This document shows positions 41,153 to 49,887 of a stretch of DNA of 64,000 nt, piece after piece. The stretch's first letter is position 1. Each line of letters begins with the position of its first letter. The stretch spans positions 1-64,000 of the forward strand of contig NZ_JAHLLW010000002.1 of NCBI RefSeq assembly GCF_019426345.1. The letters are read 5' to 3'. The translations under genes were made by a program, and so were the position numbers. The stretch is from Marinomonas lutimaris (lineage in GTDB: Bacteria; Pseudomonadota; Gammaproteobacteria; Pseudomonadales; Marinomonadaceae). The notes below the pieces were generated by a model. The model saw nothing but the letters and a program-made list of their open reading frames with translations. It had not been told where the DNA came from and ran no database searches.

Positions 41153-42699
41153 CTGTGAACGATAGAGCAATTTCGGCCCTGTCGTTTTGCTTGATACAAA
41201 GCGATATCCGCTTTCTTGAGCGTTATTTTAATTGTATCGTTGCTATTGCTATCCCAATATGAAATGCCTAAGGAAACAGTGATGTTACCTGCTATAGGTA
41301 TTTCATATTGTGCAATTTTTACACGCAATTTCTCCGCAAAAAGATGCGCATCAGACTGTTTAGTCGATGGTAATAGGATTAAGAATTCCTCTCCGCCATT
41401 ACGAAAAATGATCGCGTTTTTATCGCAGGTCTCTTTCATTAGCCAGCTCAACTGCTTTAAAACCTCATCGCCTACATCATGACCAAACAGATCATTAACT
41501 ACTTTGAAATGGTCGATATCTAACGCAATTACAGCAAAGCTTTGTTTAATTTCCCGCCATTGTTCTAATATCTGATCTAAGCTGCGACGATTGTACAAAC
41601 CTGTCAAAGGGTCGGTATTAGTGTCTATATTTAGTTGATTGATTTTGTTATTCAAGGCGCCTAAACCGCGAAGAATTGCGCGTTTAAGTTCATAAACCTC
41701 AAAATACCAAGATTTAATATTTAAAATATTATGCTCGGCATCAGTATCGTGCATGTTGCTAGCGTGGTGCGCTAATGCTTGTAAAGGCGTTGTAATAAAT
41801 ATACTGGCGACCCAAATAGCTAAAAGTGTTAATAGTAATACGGGTAAGCTTCTCCAAATTACTTCCGTTAATTGCACATCTAATTCAGCCATAACACTAT
41901 CAAAAGGACGTTGTGTAATGACTCCCCAGCCAGCTCGTTCGATATGTGCATAGCCAGCTAACATAGATATACCTAATGAGTTTATAACGCGAGCACTGCC
42001 TGATTTACCGTCTATGGAGGCATTAAGAACCGGGTTGTTTTGAACATGATCTCCAATTCGATTTTTATGCAGGTGATAAATTATTTCTTTGTGTCGGTCT
42101 ACAACATAGATATAAGAACCGTCACTGTAAGGATGTTGGCCGAGTAGGTTAAAGAATACATTGTTTTGGTGTAGGTAAATGGTGCCCGCAATATAGCCTA
42201 AATATTCGCGATTCTTTGTATAAATAGGATGAGAAATACTGACTAGATAACTGCCAGAAGGCGATAGAAATGGATCTGCTACTATTGGTTTTCGAGTATT
42301 AAAGGATTGGCGTGCTTCAGTTGGTAATAAGAGTCCTTTCACAGGAACTGTAAGTGGAAAAACAGTCGTGATAATTGCTTTTGAATTAATAATTGAAACA
42401 GAGTTAAAGAAGCTTGATTGCTGATATAGTCTTTTGGCTTCTGACTCTAGAAGTGCTTCGTTATCAAAATCTGTTGATAAAATATTTGCACTGTAAGCTA
42501 ATTGCTTTTGAGCATTTTGTAAAAAATTATTGGTGGTTTCTGCTAGTTTAGCTGCGTAAACACGATTGGCTTCAAGAGTTGAGTCGATCAGTAACTGTTT
42601 TTGAACTTGGTAGGTCACATAATAGCTATTGGCAAATGTGAGTAGCACAGCTGCGATAGTAAGTAATAAAAAAAGTTTCCGTAAGTCTAAGCGGAGCAA
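41149..42699 (-). CDS. Membrane diguanylate cyclase with Cache sensor
   Basis: 516 residues, TTG start with GGGGA upstream. A membrane segment at about 9-27, a periplasmic double-Cache domain (VADPFLSPSGSYLVSISHPI, SYIYVVDRHKEIIYH), a second membrane segment near 282-300, then a GGDEF domain. The latter has DPLTGLYNRRSLDQIL and an intact active-site GGEEF in RNGGEEFLILLP. No RxxD inhibitory site precedes it, so product inhibition may be absent. It makes cyclic di-GMP in response to a small periplasmic ligand. No EAL domain is present. Confidence 0.93.
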   Translation of the reverse strand: MLRLDLRKLFLLLTIAAVLLTFANSYYVTYQVQKQLLIDSTLEANRVYAAKLAETTNNFLQNAQKQLAYSANILSTDFDNEALLESEAKRLYQQSSFFNSVSIINSKAIITTVFPLTVPVKGLLLPTEARQSFNTRKPIVADPFLSPSGSYLVSISHPIYTKNREYLGYIAGTIYLHQNNVFFNLLGQHPYSDGSYIYVVDRHKEIIYHLHKNRIGDHVQNNPVLNASIDGKSGSARVINSLGISMLAGYAHIERAGWGVITQRPFDSVMAELDVQLTEVIWRSLPVLLLTLLAIWVASIFITTPLQALAHHASNMHDTDAEHNILNIKSWYFEVYELKRAILRGLGALNNKINQLNIDTNTDPLTGLYNRRSLDQILEQWREIKQSFAVIALDIDHFKVVNDLFGHDVGDEVLKQLSWLMKETCDKNAIIFRNGGEEFLILLPSTKQSDAHLFAEKLRVKIAQYEIPIAGNITVSLGISYWDSNSNDTIKITLKKADIALYQAKRQGRNCSIVHS

Positions 42700-42900
42700 C
42701 GCGTATCCCCCTGTGCTAAGCCTGAAATCTTGTGTCAGTGTAGATACGAGCTTTTTATTGTTTTATAAATTTAATCTATCACCATTATAACGAAGGTTAA
42801 GCATTATGAGCAGTAAAAAAATCATCGGCTATATGGTAAGGTAGTATTATTTTTATCAATAAATCAAACACATAATTATCCTAGACTATAAGACCACATT

Positions 42901-43857
42901 ATGACGAGAAAAATATTAAGTTTGAAAGGTAAGCGATCTTCAGACGCTAACCCTGTCGATGAAGTGGCCGAGGATTTATATCAGAATGATCCGCAAAAAC
43001 GTTTTCTAAATGGTGTTGCGGTGCATCCTTCACCCTGTATTCGTCTCGAAACTGGTTCTCAACATCTTTCGATGCGAGCGATGGATCTGATTACACCAAT
43101 CGGTATGGGGCAACGAGGTTTGATTGTTGCACCCCCAGGTTCAGGTAAAACGACCACGTTAAAGCATATTTGTCAGGCGGTTGGAACGGCTTATCCAGAG
43201 ATAAAACTCTATGCCTTGCTTATCGATGAGCGTCCTGAAGAAGTAACGGACTTTAAGCGTGGTGTATCCGCAGAAGTGCATGCCTCGTCTTCTGATGAAA
43301 GTTACGCCCAACATGTCAAAGTCGCTGATGATTTGCTTGATATTGCTCGCACGCAAGCGGGAGAAGGTCATGATGTGATGATTGTGATTGACTCTCTAAC
43401 AAGGCTCTCACGGGTCCATAATGCCGACAGAAAGAGTAGTGGTCGAACCATGTCTGGTGGACTTGATACTAGAGCCTTAGAAATTCCTCGTAAGTTGTTT
43501 GGCTCCGCAAGAAAGATAGAAAATGGTGGGTCGTTAACGATTCTAGCGACTATTTTGGTGGATACTGGCAGTAAAATGGATCAAGTGATCTTTGAAGAGT
43601 TCAAAGGCACGGGGAACATGGAGATTGTATTATCACGAGAAGCGGCGAGTCATCGAATCTTTCCTGCTATCGATATTGCGAAAAGCAGTACACGCCGAGA
43701 GGAATTGCTTATTGATGCGAAAGATCTTGAGAAGGTGCGCGCCTTACGTCGTTCACTTACGCACCTTAAACCGGTCGAAGGTGCTCAAAAATTGGTTGAG
43801 TTGTTGCAAGAATATCCAACCAATGCCGAACTATTGAAGGCTTTTTCGCCTAGTTAA
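42901..43857 (+). CDS. Short Rho paralogue lacking the N-terminal RNA-binding domain
   Basis: 318 residues, about 100 fewer than Rho. From residue ~45 it aligns with the Rho ATPase core: LDLA-type MDLITPIGMGQRGLIVAPPG, P-loop GSGKT (80-84; housekeeping Rho has KAGKT), LIDERPEEVTDFKRG, VIDSLTRLSRVHN, the Q-loop region SSGRTMSGGLD, the R-loop VDTGSKMDQVIFEEFKGTGN, and arginine-finger-like SSTRREELL. The helical N-domain and the cold-shock-like primary RNA site are absent; the first 35 residues are unrelated and charged. It could be a Rho modulator or a distinct hexameric translocase. Shine-Dalgarno is weak. Confidence 0.85.
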   Translation: MTRKILSLKGKRSSDANPVDEVAEDLYQNDPQKRFLNGVAVHPSPCIRLETGSQHLSMRAMDLITPIGMGQRGLIVAPPGSGKTTTLKHICQAVGTAYPEIKLYALLIDERPEEVTDFKRGVSAEVHASSSDESYAQHVKVADDLLDIARTQAGEGHDVMIVIDSLTRLSRVHNADRKSSGRTMSGGLDTRALEIPRKLFGSARKIENGGSLTILATILVDTGSKMDQVIFEEFKGTGNMEIVLSREAASHRIFPAIDIAKSSTRREELLIDAKDLEKVRALRRSLTHLKPVEGAQKLVELLQEYPTNAELLKAFSPS

Positions 43858-43883
43858 CGCTTAACTACAAAAGTGATTTTAAG

Positions 43884-44348
43884 TTAGGTGTTTTTGTTTT
43901 TACTGATCAAGACCATATTGTCTTCTTGATGGTCTTGATCAGCTATCTCTTTTATGTCGTCTAGGCTACTTAGGCTTTCTTGTTTTTCAACGACCTTGTC
44001 AGAAGGGTTGGTGATCCCCATAAATTTTCCGCCTGGTTCGATACTCAAGTTGTCACTGTAAACCGTGCCACTGACTCGGCCACAGCTTAAAATTTCAATA
44101 TAGGTTGCGTGGCAGATGCCTTCAAAATTGCCATTAATGATCAGGCGTTCTGTAGTGATTTCCCCTTGAACATTACCTGATGTACTAATTTTAATTTGAT
44201 TTTTGGCTTCAATCTGGCCTTCGACGTTACCGTCTATTTGTAAGTGGTTTGCGACACTTATGTGCCCGTTAATTGTGCAGCCTTCTGCGATGAGAGTTGT
44301 AGTTGCTGACTGACTCTTAACTCTATTTTGCCCACCAAAGATTCCCAT
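43884..44348 (-). CDS. Bactofilin
   Basis: 154 residues. The central ~100 residues show the bactofilin/DUF583 beta-helix pattern (TLIAEGCTINGHISVANHLQ, DGNVEGQIEAKNQIKISTSG, GNVQGEITTERLIINGNFEG), with disordered ends. It polymerises into cytoskeletal filaments that position cell-wall enzymes. AAGGGG lies 8 nt before the ATG. The gene starts 91 bp inside the end of the M23 peptidase gene in another frame, a common functional pairing but an unusually long overlap. Confidence 0.92.
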   Translation of the reverse strand: MGIFGGQNRVKSQSATTTLIAEGCTINGHISVANHLQIDGNVEGQIEAKNQIKISTSGNVQGEITTERLIINGNFEGICHATYIEILSCGRVSGTVYSDNLSIEPGGKFMGITNPSDKVVEKQESLSSLDDIKEIADQDHQEDNMVLISKNKNT

Positions 44349-45202
44349 CGTATGCCCCTTACACTTTCAAAAATAGTATCAAAGTTATCAACATCCCAAA
44401 CTATGAAGGGCTTGGGATCTAGCGCTCGTCCAATGAAGCGTATTTCATAATGTAAGTGCGGTCCTGAGGTTAATCCACTGTTGCCTGAATAACCGATCAA
44501 ATCGCCTTTTCTGATAAAATCGCCCTTGTTAACAGCAAATTTACTCATGTGTGAGTAAGAACTGGAAAATCCGTATCCATGTAATAAACGCAAGAAGTTC
44601 CCTGAGCCTTCGTTACTGGGTCTGGTTACTTCTACTGTTCCGTCCGCTGGCGCATAAATAGGCGTTCCTGTATTTACCGCGAAGTCTTGGCCACGGTGAA
44701 TCCTTATTGTGCCAAGCACTGGGTGTTGTCTTGAACCATAACCTGACGAGGTTCTGGCATCTTTTACTGGTGGTCCGCTTGGTATTTGCGTCAGCATGGC
44801 AATTCGCAATGATGAGTTCATTGCGGCCGTATCGAGTCGTGATTCAAGTTCAACATTTTCTTGATCATCCATGCCAAGAACTTTCTCTAAATCATTTAGC
44901 CGATCAGAGACTCCCTGAATACGTTCTTCTCTTTCCGATAGATCTGCTTCCAAACTTAGTTTTAATGCAGTAAGCAAGGATATTTCTTTGGTCAAAGAGG
45001 AAGATTTATTTTCCAGTTCGAGTAATTTAAGTTTTGAATATTCTGCATCGTTAACTAAGTAGTAAATGATTCCTGCAGTAAGCAAGATCGCAAGGAAAAT
45101 AATGTAACTGAAAAATTTGAATGTATGACGTGTCCGTTTTCCGAAACTAAAGTGTTTTGTTCCATCAACTGAAGAAATGGATACCGTTATATTGTCTTTC
45201 AT
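44258..45202 (-). CDS. M23 (LytM-type) metallopeptidase, membrane anchored
   Basis: 314 residues. One membrane segment near 31-50, a coiled coil (about 55-110, LELENKSSSLTKEISLLTAL), then the peptidase: SSGYGSRQHPVLG, HRGQDFAVNTGTPIYAPADG (His and Asp zinc ligands) and GPHLHYEIR (HxH). The active site looks complete. It probably cuts peptidoglycan crosslinks in the periplasm under guidance of the bactofilin encoded immediately downstream. The C-terminal ~30 residues are encoded in the region shared with bactofilin. Confidence 0.92.
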   Translation of the reverse strand: MKDNITVSISSVDGTKHFSFGKRTRHTFKFFSYIIFLAILLTAGIIYYLVNDAEYSKLKLLELENKSSSLTKEISLLTALKLSLEADLSEREERIQGVSDRLNDLEKVLGMDDQENVELESRLDTAAMNSSLRIAMLTQIPSGPPVKDARTSSGYGSRQHPVLGTIRIHRGQDFAVNTGTPIYAPADGTVEVTRPSNEGSGNFLRLLHGYGFSSSYSHMSKFAVNKGDFIRKGDLIGYSGNSGLTSGPHLHYEIRFIGRALDPKPFIVWDVDNFDTIFESVRGIRWESLVGKIELRVSQQLQLSSQKAAQLTGT

Positions 45203-45335
45203 CGTTTTACTTTTTTACCAACATCATAATTCATAGCTTAGATATACAGCAAAGCGCCTATCTTTGTAAACTTTTGTATGCATAAGCGCACTTTTTATGC
45301 ATGTATTTTCAGGTTATCGTAAAGGGGTGGAGGTT

Positions 45336-45363
45336 GCTTTAGGTAGAAAGCTCTACCTAAAGC
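45336..45363. other. Hairpin between the M23 and helicase genes
   Basis: GCTTTAGGTAG (45336-45346) pairs perfectly with CTACCTAAAGC (45353-45363). Neither strand has a T run right after it, so it is only a possible terminator for the helicase transcript. Confidence 0.4.
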
Positions 45364-45398
45364 GGATCTTCTATAAAAACATACAACAAGGCGTAACT

Positions 45399-46595
45399 TT
45401 AACGGTTTGCCTTGCGAACGTAATTCAGAATTGAGATTGGAACGACTTTTCTCACAGGGAAACCGTCAATCTCTTTGCGGTCAATGATGTGCTTTAGTCG
45501 GCTCTCTATGGCGCAAAGGTTTTTAAAGTCACCCATGGCAACGAAAGAAATAGCTTCGCCAGATGCGCCAGCACGACCTGTTCGGCCAATGCGGTGGATG
45601 TATTCTTCTGGTTTGAACGGCAAGTCGTAATTGACCACACGGCTTAATTCACCGATATCCAGACCACGAGCAGCAACGCCTGTTGCGACTAGGTATTTTA
45701 GTTCGCCAGATTTGAATTGCGCCAAAATCTTTTCACGCATGGCTTGGCTTCTATCGCCATGAATACAATCGGCGACTATTCCGCGTTTTGCTAGCTGATC
45801 AACAAGCTTAGCTGCGCCGTGTTTTTTCTCGATAAAGATAAGCGCCTGATCCCATTTTTGCTCATTAATCAAATGACTGAGTAGGGCAGACTTAGTGTCT
45901 TTATCAACGGTGATTAACCACTGCTTTATATTGGCGGCCGCGCGGACGTTAGGTGAAATAGATATTTCTGCCGCTAGATCGGTCATTTTGCTGTCTGAAA
46001 AATCAAATGCTAGAGCGCGAACATCGTCGGTCATGGTCGCCGAAAATAATAGGTTCTGACGGTTTTCAGGTAAACGTTCCATAATCTTGTTGATATCGCC
46101 AACAAAACCCATGTCGACCATTCTGTCTGCTTCGTCCAACACCATGACTTTCAGTTCATCAAAGTGCAGCGCACGCTGATGGGCCAAATCGAGCAATCTG
46201 CCTGGAGTGGCGACCAGAATATCAACGCCTTCGATTAGGCGCTCTTTTTGAGCTTCGGTATCCACACCACCATACACGGCCATAGAGGTCAGCTTGGTGT
46301 GTTTAGCGTATTGAGCCACACTGGCTTCAACCTGAACCGCTAACTCACGAGTAGGCACGAGAATCAGTACACGGATGCGTTTGCCGCGAAGTGTTCCTGC
46401 TTTAGTGAATCGTTCTAGCAATGGCAGAACAAAAGCAGCGGTTTTACCTGTTCCTGTTTGTGCTGTGGCGATTAAGTCTTTACCTGAAAGGATGATGGGA
46501 ATCGCTTGTTTCTGGACTGGAGTAGGGGTTTTGTAACCCAGTTCAGTAATAGCTTGAACAAGAGGACTGGATAATCCTAGTTTTGCAAATGGCAT
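45399..46595 (-). CDS. DEAD-box RNA helicase, RhlE-like
   Basis: 398 residues with all helicase motifs: Q motif (GYKTPTPVQKQAIP), I (ATAQTGTGKT), Ia (PTRELAVQV), Ib (TPGR), II (VLDEADRMVDMG), III (FSATM), IV (LIFIEKK), V (ATGVAARGLDIG) and VI (HRIGRTGRAG). It lacks the long basic C-terminal tail of many RhlE proteins, ending soon after the core. It remodels RNA in ribosome assembly or decay. The exact subfamily is uncertain. Confidence 0.92.
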   Translation of the reverse strand: MPFAKLGLSSPLVQAITELGYKTPTPVQKQAIPIILSGKDLIATAQTGTGKTAAFVLPLLERFTKAGTLRGKRIRVLILVPTRELAVQVEASVAQYAKHTKLTSMAVYGGVDTEAQKERLIEGVDILVATPGRLLDLAHQRALHFDELKVMVLDEADRMVDMGFVGDINKIMERLPENRQNLLFSATMTDDVRALAFDFSDSKMTDLAAEISISPNVRAAANIKQWLITVDKDTKSALLSHLINEQKWDQALIFIEKKHGAAKLVDQLAKRGIVADCIHGDRSQAMREKILAQFKSGELKYLVATGVAARGLDIGELSRVVNYDLPFKPEEYIHRIGRTGRAGASGEAISFVAMGDFKNLCAIESRLKHIIDRKEIDGFPVRKVVPISILNYVRKANR

Positions 46596-46916
46596 AAGGT
46601 GCTCTGACAGATTGTCGTAAGGTGTGTCGAAAAGAAAAGATGGTGCAGTATAACGTAAAAGTCGTCGTTGGTTGTTTGAAAGTTGTAATTAGCCTGATTG
46701 TTATGGATGACGACTAATTTTGTTAGGGTGAATACAAGCATTACAAACAAATTAGGGGTGCTTTTTTATAGTGCGTTTCAATTTTGATGATCTTATTTAG
46801 TTCATTTTTGAGTGTTCTCTCTTTAGTTATTTCTACAACATTATTAAATAATTCATGTAAAACAAGGATATATAATGGTTGGCACGGTATCTGCTTTTAC
46901 TGAAGTGTTCGTACCC

Positions 46917-46952
46917 TTGGAAAGTCGGACATCACAATTTAGATTACCAATA
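46917..46952 (+). promoter_or_regulatory. Promoter of the guanidine operon
   Basis: TTGGAA (46917-46922), a 17-bp spacer, TAGATT (46940-46945). The predicted start near 46952 falls exactly before the riboswitch aptamer. The rest of 46596-46916 shows no gene. Confidence 0.65.
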
Positions 46953-47060
46953 GAGAGCTAGGGTTCCGATTTCGATTTGATCGAAGTGACTGGTCCGAGA
47001 GCTTTCGACCTTGACAGTTTCAGGGTTACACGGCGGGACAAAAGCCCGGGAGACCACATG
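46950..47060 (+). promoter_or_regulatory. Guanidine-I riboswitch (ykkC class)
   Basis: All conserved blocks are present in order: CTAGGGTTCCG (46958-46968), ACTGGTCCGAGAG (46989-47001), ACACGGCGGGA (47028-47038), then AAAAGCCCGGGAGA to 47053. This aptamer binds guanidinium and turns on expression. The sequence after it (47055-47110) holds a small hairpin and the AAGG Shine-Dalgarno of the first gene but no obvious T-tract terminator, so translational control or an alternative stem is possible. It controls the whole transport/catabolism operon below. Confidence 0.95.
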
Positions 47061-47116
47061 GCGATATTGCCAAGGGTACTCCGTGTGTAATTAAACAAAC
47101 TGAAAAGGTAACTTCA

Positions 47117-48169
47117 ATGAAATACTCCGCAAAAAAAGTAACCGTTTTACTGTTTACGCTTCTCCTGTCTGCAAACACCTTTGCTGCCGACAAATTTAAA
47201 GTGTGTTGGTCTATCTATGTGGGTTGGATGCCTTGGGCTTACGCTGCACAAGAAGATATTGTCAAAAAATGGGGTGATAAATACGGCATCGATATCGATG
47301 TAGTGCAAATCAACGATTACGTCGAATCTATCAACCAATACACCGCAGGCCAGTTTGATGCCTGCGCTATGACCAATATGGATGCGCTAACGATTCCTGC
47401 TGCTGGCGGTGTTGATAGTACGGCATTAATTGTTGGTGATTTCTCAAACGGTAATGACGCCGTTATCTTAAAAGACAAAAAGAAGTTAGCCGATATTAAA
47501 GGCCAAGATGTCAACTTGGTTGAATTGAGTGTGTCTCATTACTTGCTCGCTCGTGCCTTGGATTCTGTTGGTATGAGCGAAGCGGATGTCAATGTTATCA
47601 ATACCTCTGATGCCGACATGGTGTCTATATATGGTACAAGTGACGTGACATCAGTAGTGACGTGGAATCCATTGTTAAGTGAAATCACCTCTATGCCGAA
47701 TTCAAACAAGGTGTTTGATTCTTCACAAATCCCAGGTGAAATCATCGATATGCTCGTTGCTAATACGGATACGCTGAAGGCAAATCCTAATTTAGGGAAG
47801 GCATTAGTCGGTGCTTGGTATGAAGTCATGGCATTGATGAATGGCAATGATCAAGCGGCAATCGATGCTCGTACCGCCATGGCAGAAGCTTCTGAAACGG
47901 ATTTAGCAGGTTACGACTCTCAACTAGCCAGCACGAAAATGTTTTATACACCACAATCTGCATTGGCTTTGACTAACAGCAAAGAGCTGATTGCAACCAT
48001 GCAGCATGTTGCACAATTCTCCTTTGATCATGGCTTATTAGGCGATGGCGCACCAGATGCGGGTGCCATTGGTATTGAGACACCAGCAGGTGTGTTTGGT
48101 AACCCTGATTACATCAAACTTCGCTTTGACCCAACTTACATGCAAATGGCAGCTGACGGCCAACTGTAA
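47117..48169 (+). CDS. ABC transporter substrate-binding protein, probably for guanidine
   Basis: 350 residues. Signal peptide about 1-23 (cut near TFA/ADK). The mature part is an NMT1/TauA/SsuA-type binding protein (FKVCWSIYVGWMPWAYAAQE, QFDACAMTNMDALTIPAAGG, IVGDFSNGNDAVILKD). Its Trp-rich start is distinctive and could form an aromatic cage for a small cation; that is inference. As the first gene behind a guanidine-I riboswitch and part of an operon with carboxylase genes, its ligand is most likely guanidine rather than sulfonate, nitrate or urea. Confidence 0.87.
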   Translation: MKYSAKKVTVLLFTLLLSANTFAADKFKVCWSIYVGWMPWAYAAQEDIVKKWGDKYGIDIDVVQINDYVESINQYTAGQFDACAMTNMDALTIPAAGGVDSTALIVGDFSNGNDAVILKDKKKLADIKGQDVNLVELSVSHYLLARALDSVGMSEADVNVINTSDADMVSIYGTSDVTSVVTWNPLLSEITSMPNSNKVFDSSQIPGEIIDMLVANTDTLKANPNLGKALVGAWYEVMALMNGNDQAAIDARTAMAEASETDLAGYDSQLASTKMFYTPQSALALTNSKELIATMQHVAQFSFDHGLLGDGAPDAGAIGIETPAGVFGNPDYIKLRFDPTYMQMAADGQL

Positions 48170-48218
48170 CCATCCAAAGTAAACGCTCTGTTTATTAAGG
48201 ATGTTTAAGTGGAGCGCC

Positions 48219-49049
48219 ATGGGAAAAAGCATGAAAAAACTTATAAATTATAAGCCAAACCGAACCAACACTATCTTACTTGGGCTGCTGCCATTCGCCT
48301 TATTAATCATAGTGTACATGGTGAGTTCCGATGCGCGATTAGCCATTAACCCAAATGACAAGCTTCTGCCTGCGTTTAGCCAAATGGGTGAATCCATGTA
48401 TCGCATGGCGTTTGAGCCAAGCAAGCGTTCGGGGGAATTGCTGTTTTGGCAAGATACCACAAGTAGCTTGATGCGCTTGGGATTGGGCGTGCTTATTGCG
48501 GGATTCGTCGGATTGTTTGTTGGTTTATTAACAGGCGCTTTGCCTATTTTTGCTGCGGGCTTTTCTCCTTTACTAACCGTGGTGTCATTGGTGCCGCCAC
48601 TGGCTTTGCTACCGATATTATTTATTGTTGTTGGCCTTGGTGAAGTGTCAAAAATCACCTTGATCGCAATAGGAATAACACCTTTTATCGCTCGAGATAT
48701 TCAACGTCGTACACAGGAAATTCCAGCAGAACAACTGGTTAAAGCACAAACCTTGGGTGCGAGTACAAGCCAGATTCTGATCCGTGTGGTATTGCCGCAA
48801 ATTATGCCGAAATTGATTGATGCGATTCGTTTGTCTTTAGGGGCTGGCTGGTTGTTTTTAATCGCGGCGGAAGCCATTGCATCAACAGATGGTCTTGGGT
48901 ACAGGATATTTTTGGTGCGCCGTTATTTGTCTATGGATGTAATTTTGCCTTACGTGGCGTGGATTACATTCTTGGCGTTCTTGGTGGATTTCTTACTCAG
49001 TAAATTAAACCGTCGACTCTTTCCTTGGAGTTTGGAGGCAAAATCATGA
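48219..49049 (+). CDS. ABC transporter permease, TauC/SsuC type
   Basis: 276 residues with about six membrane segments. The EAA loop region (EQLVKAQTLGASTSQILIRVVLP) and GAGWLFLIAAEAIASTDGLG mark a BPD_transp_1 permease. ATG 48219 is chosen for GGAG just upstream; in-frame ATGs at 48201 and 48231 are alternatives. It pairs with the binding protein and the ATPase, whose ATG overlaps its stop codon. Confidence 0.9.
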   Translation: MGKSMKKLINYKPNRTNTILLGLLPFALLIIVYMVSSDARLAINPNDKLLPAFSQMGESMYRMAFEPSKRSGELLFWQDTTSSLMRLGLGVLIAGFVGLFVGLLTGALPIFAAGFSPLLTVVSLVPPLALLPILFIVVGLGEVSKITLIAIGITPFIARDIQRRTQEIPAEQLVKAQTLGASTSQILIRVVLPQIMPKLIDAIRLSLGAGWLFLIAAEAIASTDGLGYRIFLVRRYLSMDVILPYVAWITFLAFLVDFLLSKLNRRLFPWSLEAKS

Positions 49050-49867
49050 GCAAGACAGCATCAAAAGAAACGATGATTCAAGCCAAAAATATTGGCAAAC
49101 GCTACGGCCAAGATGTCATTCTTGAACGGGTTAATGTCAATGTCGAAGAGGGTGAGTTTATTACCTTAGTTGGTGCATCTGGTTGCGGCAAAAGTACTTT
49201 CTTGAAAATGATTTTGGGCATTGAATCGGCCACAGAAGGCGAATTGCTTCTGGATGGTAAGCCGATTCCGAATGAGCCTGGCTCGGATCGTGGCATTGTG
49301 TTTCAGCAATACTCTGTTTTCCCGCACATGACTGTGTTGGAAAACGTGATCGCTGCGAAAGGGTTTCAAAAATCTTCCATCACTGGCTATTTGTTTGGCA
49401 AAGAGAAAAAAGCGGCCAAGCAAGAAGCGACAGACATGCTAGAACAAGTAGGTCTAGGTCATGCTTTGCACCGCTATCCACACGAATTATCGGGTGGCAT
49501 GAAGCAGCGTCTTGCCATTGCCCAGGCGGTCATTTGTAAACCACGAATTTTACTGCTGGATGAACCTTTTGGTGCACTGGATCCTGGTATTCGAGCCGAT
49601 ATGCATACCTTGGTGTTGGATTTATGGCGCAAGCATAAGTTGACCATATTTATGGTCACTCACGACCTAAAAGAAGGTTTCTACCTCGGCACACGTTTAT
49701 GGGTGTTCGACAAGCTGCGTCATGATCCTCATTCCCCTAATGCTTATGGCGCCTCTATTACCTATGACTTGCCCGTCGGACATACGGCAACGCCACTTTT
49801 TGAAGAAATAGATCAACGTATTCGACCGCTTAATACGGCGGAGCAGCCCATTTCGAGTATGGAATAG
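49046..49867 (+). CDS. ABC transporter ATP-binding protein, TauB/SsuB type
   Basis: 273 residues from ATG 49046, which overlaps the permease stop (ATGA) and follows a GGAGGC Shine-Dalgarno. Walker A GASGCGKST, Q-loop FQQYSVFPHMTVLENV, signature LSGGMKQRLAIAQAV, Walker B ILLLDEPFGALDP and the H-loop MVTHDLKEGFYL are intact. The C-terminal ~50 residues extend beyond the ATPase core. It energises uptake of the operon's substrate, inferred to be guanidine. Confidence 0.93.
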   Translation: MSKTASKETMIQAKNIGKRYGQDVILERVNVNVEEGEFITLVGASGCGKSTFLKMILGIESATEGELLLDGKPIPNEPGSDRGIVFQQYSVFPHMTVLENVIAAKGFQKSSITGYLFGKEKKAAKQEATDMLEQVGLGHALHRYPHELSGGMKQRLAIAQAVICKPRILLLDEPFGALDPGIRADMHTLVLDLWRKHKLTIFMVTHDLKEGFYLGTRLWVFDKLRHDPHSPNAYGASITYDLPVGHTATPLFEEIDQRIRPLNTAEQPISSME

Positions 49868-49887
49868 AACGCAGAGGAAAAGACATT

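Noticed and set aside
42901..43857. The housekeeping transcription terminator Rho
   Set aside because: It is about 100 residues short, lacks the N-terminal RNA-binding domain and has an altered P-loop.
46874..46960. Small ORF of 28 codons before the guanidine-I riboswitch
   Set aside because: It overlaps the predicted promoter and the aptamer's first bases, and shows no conserved peptide pattern.
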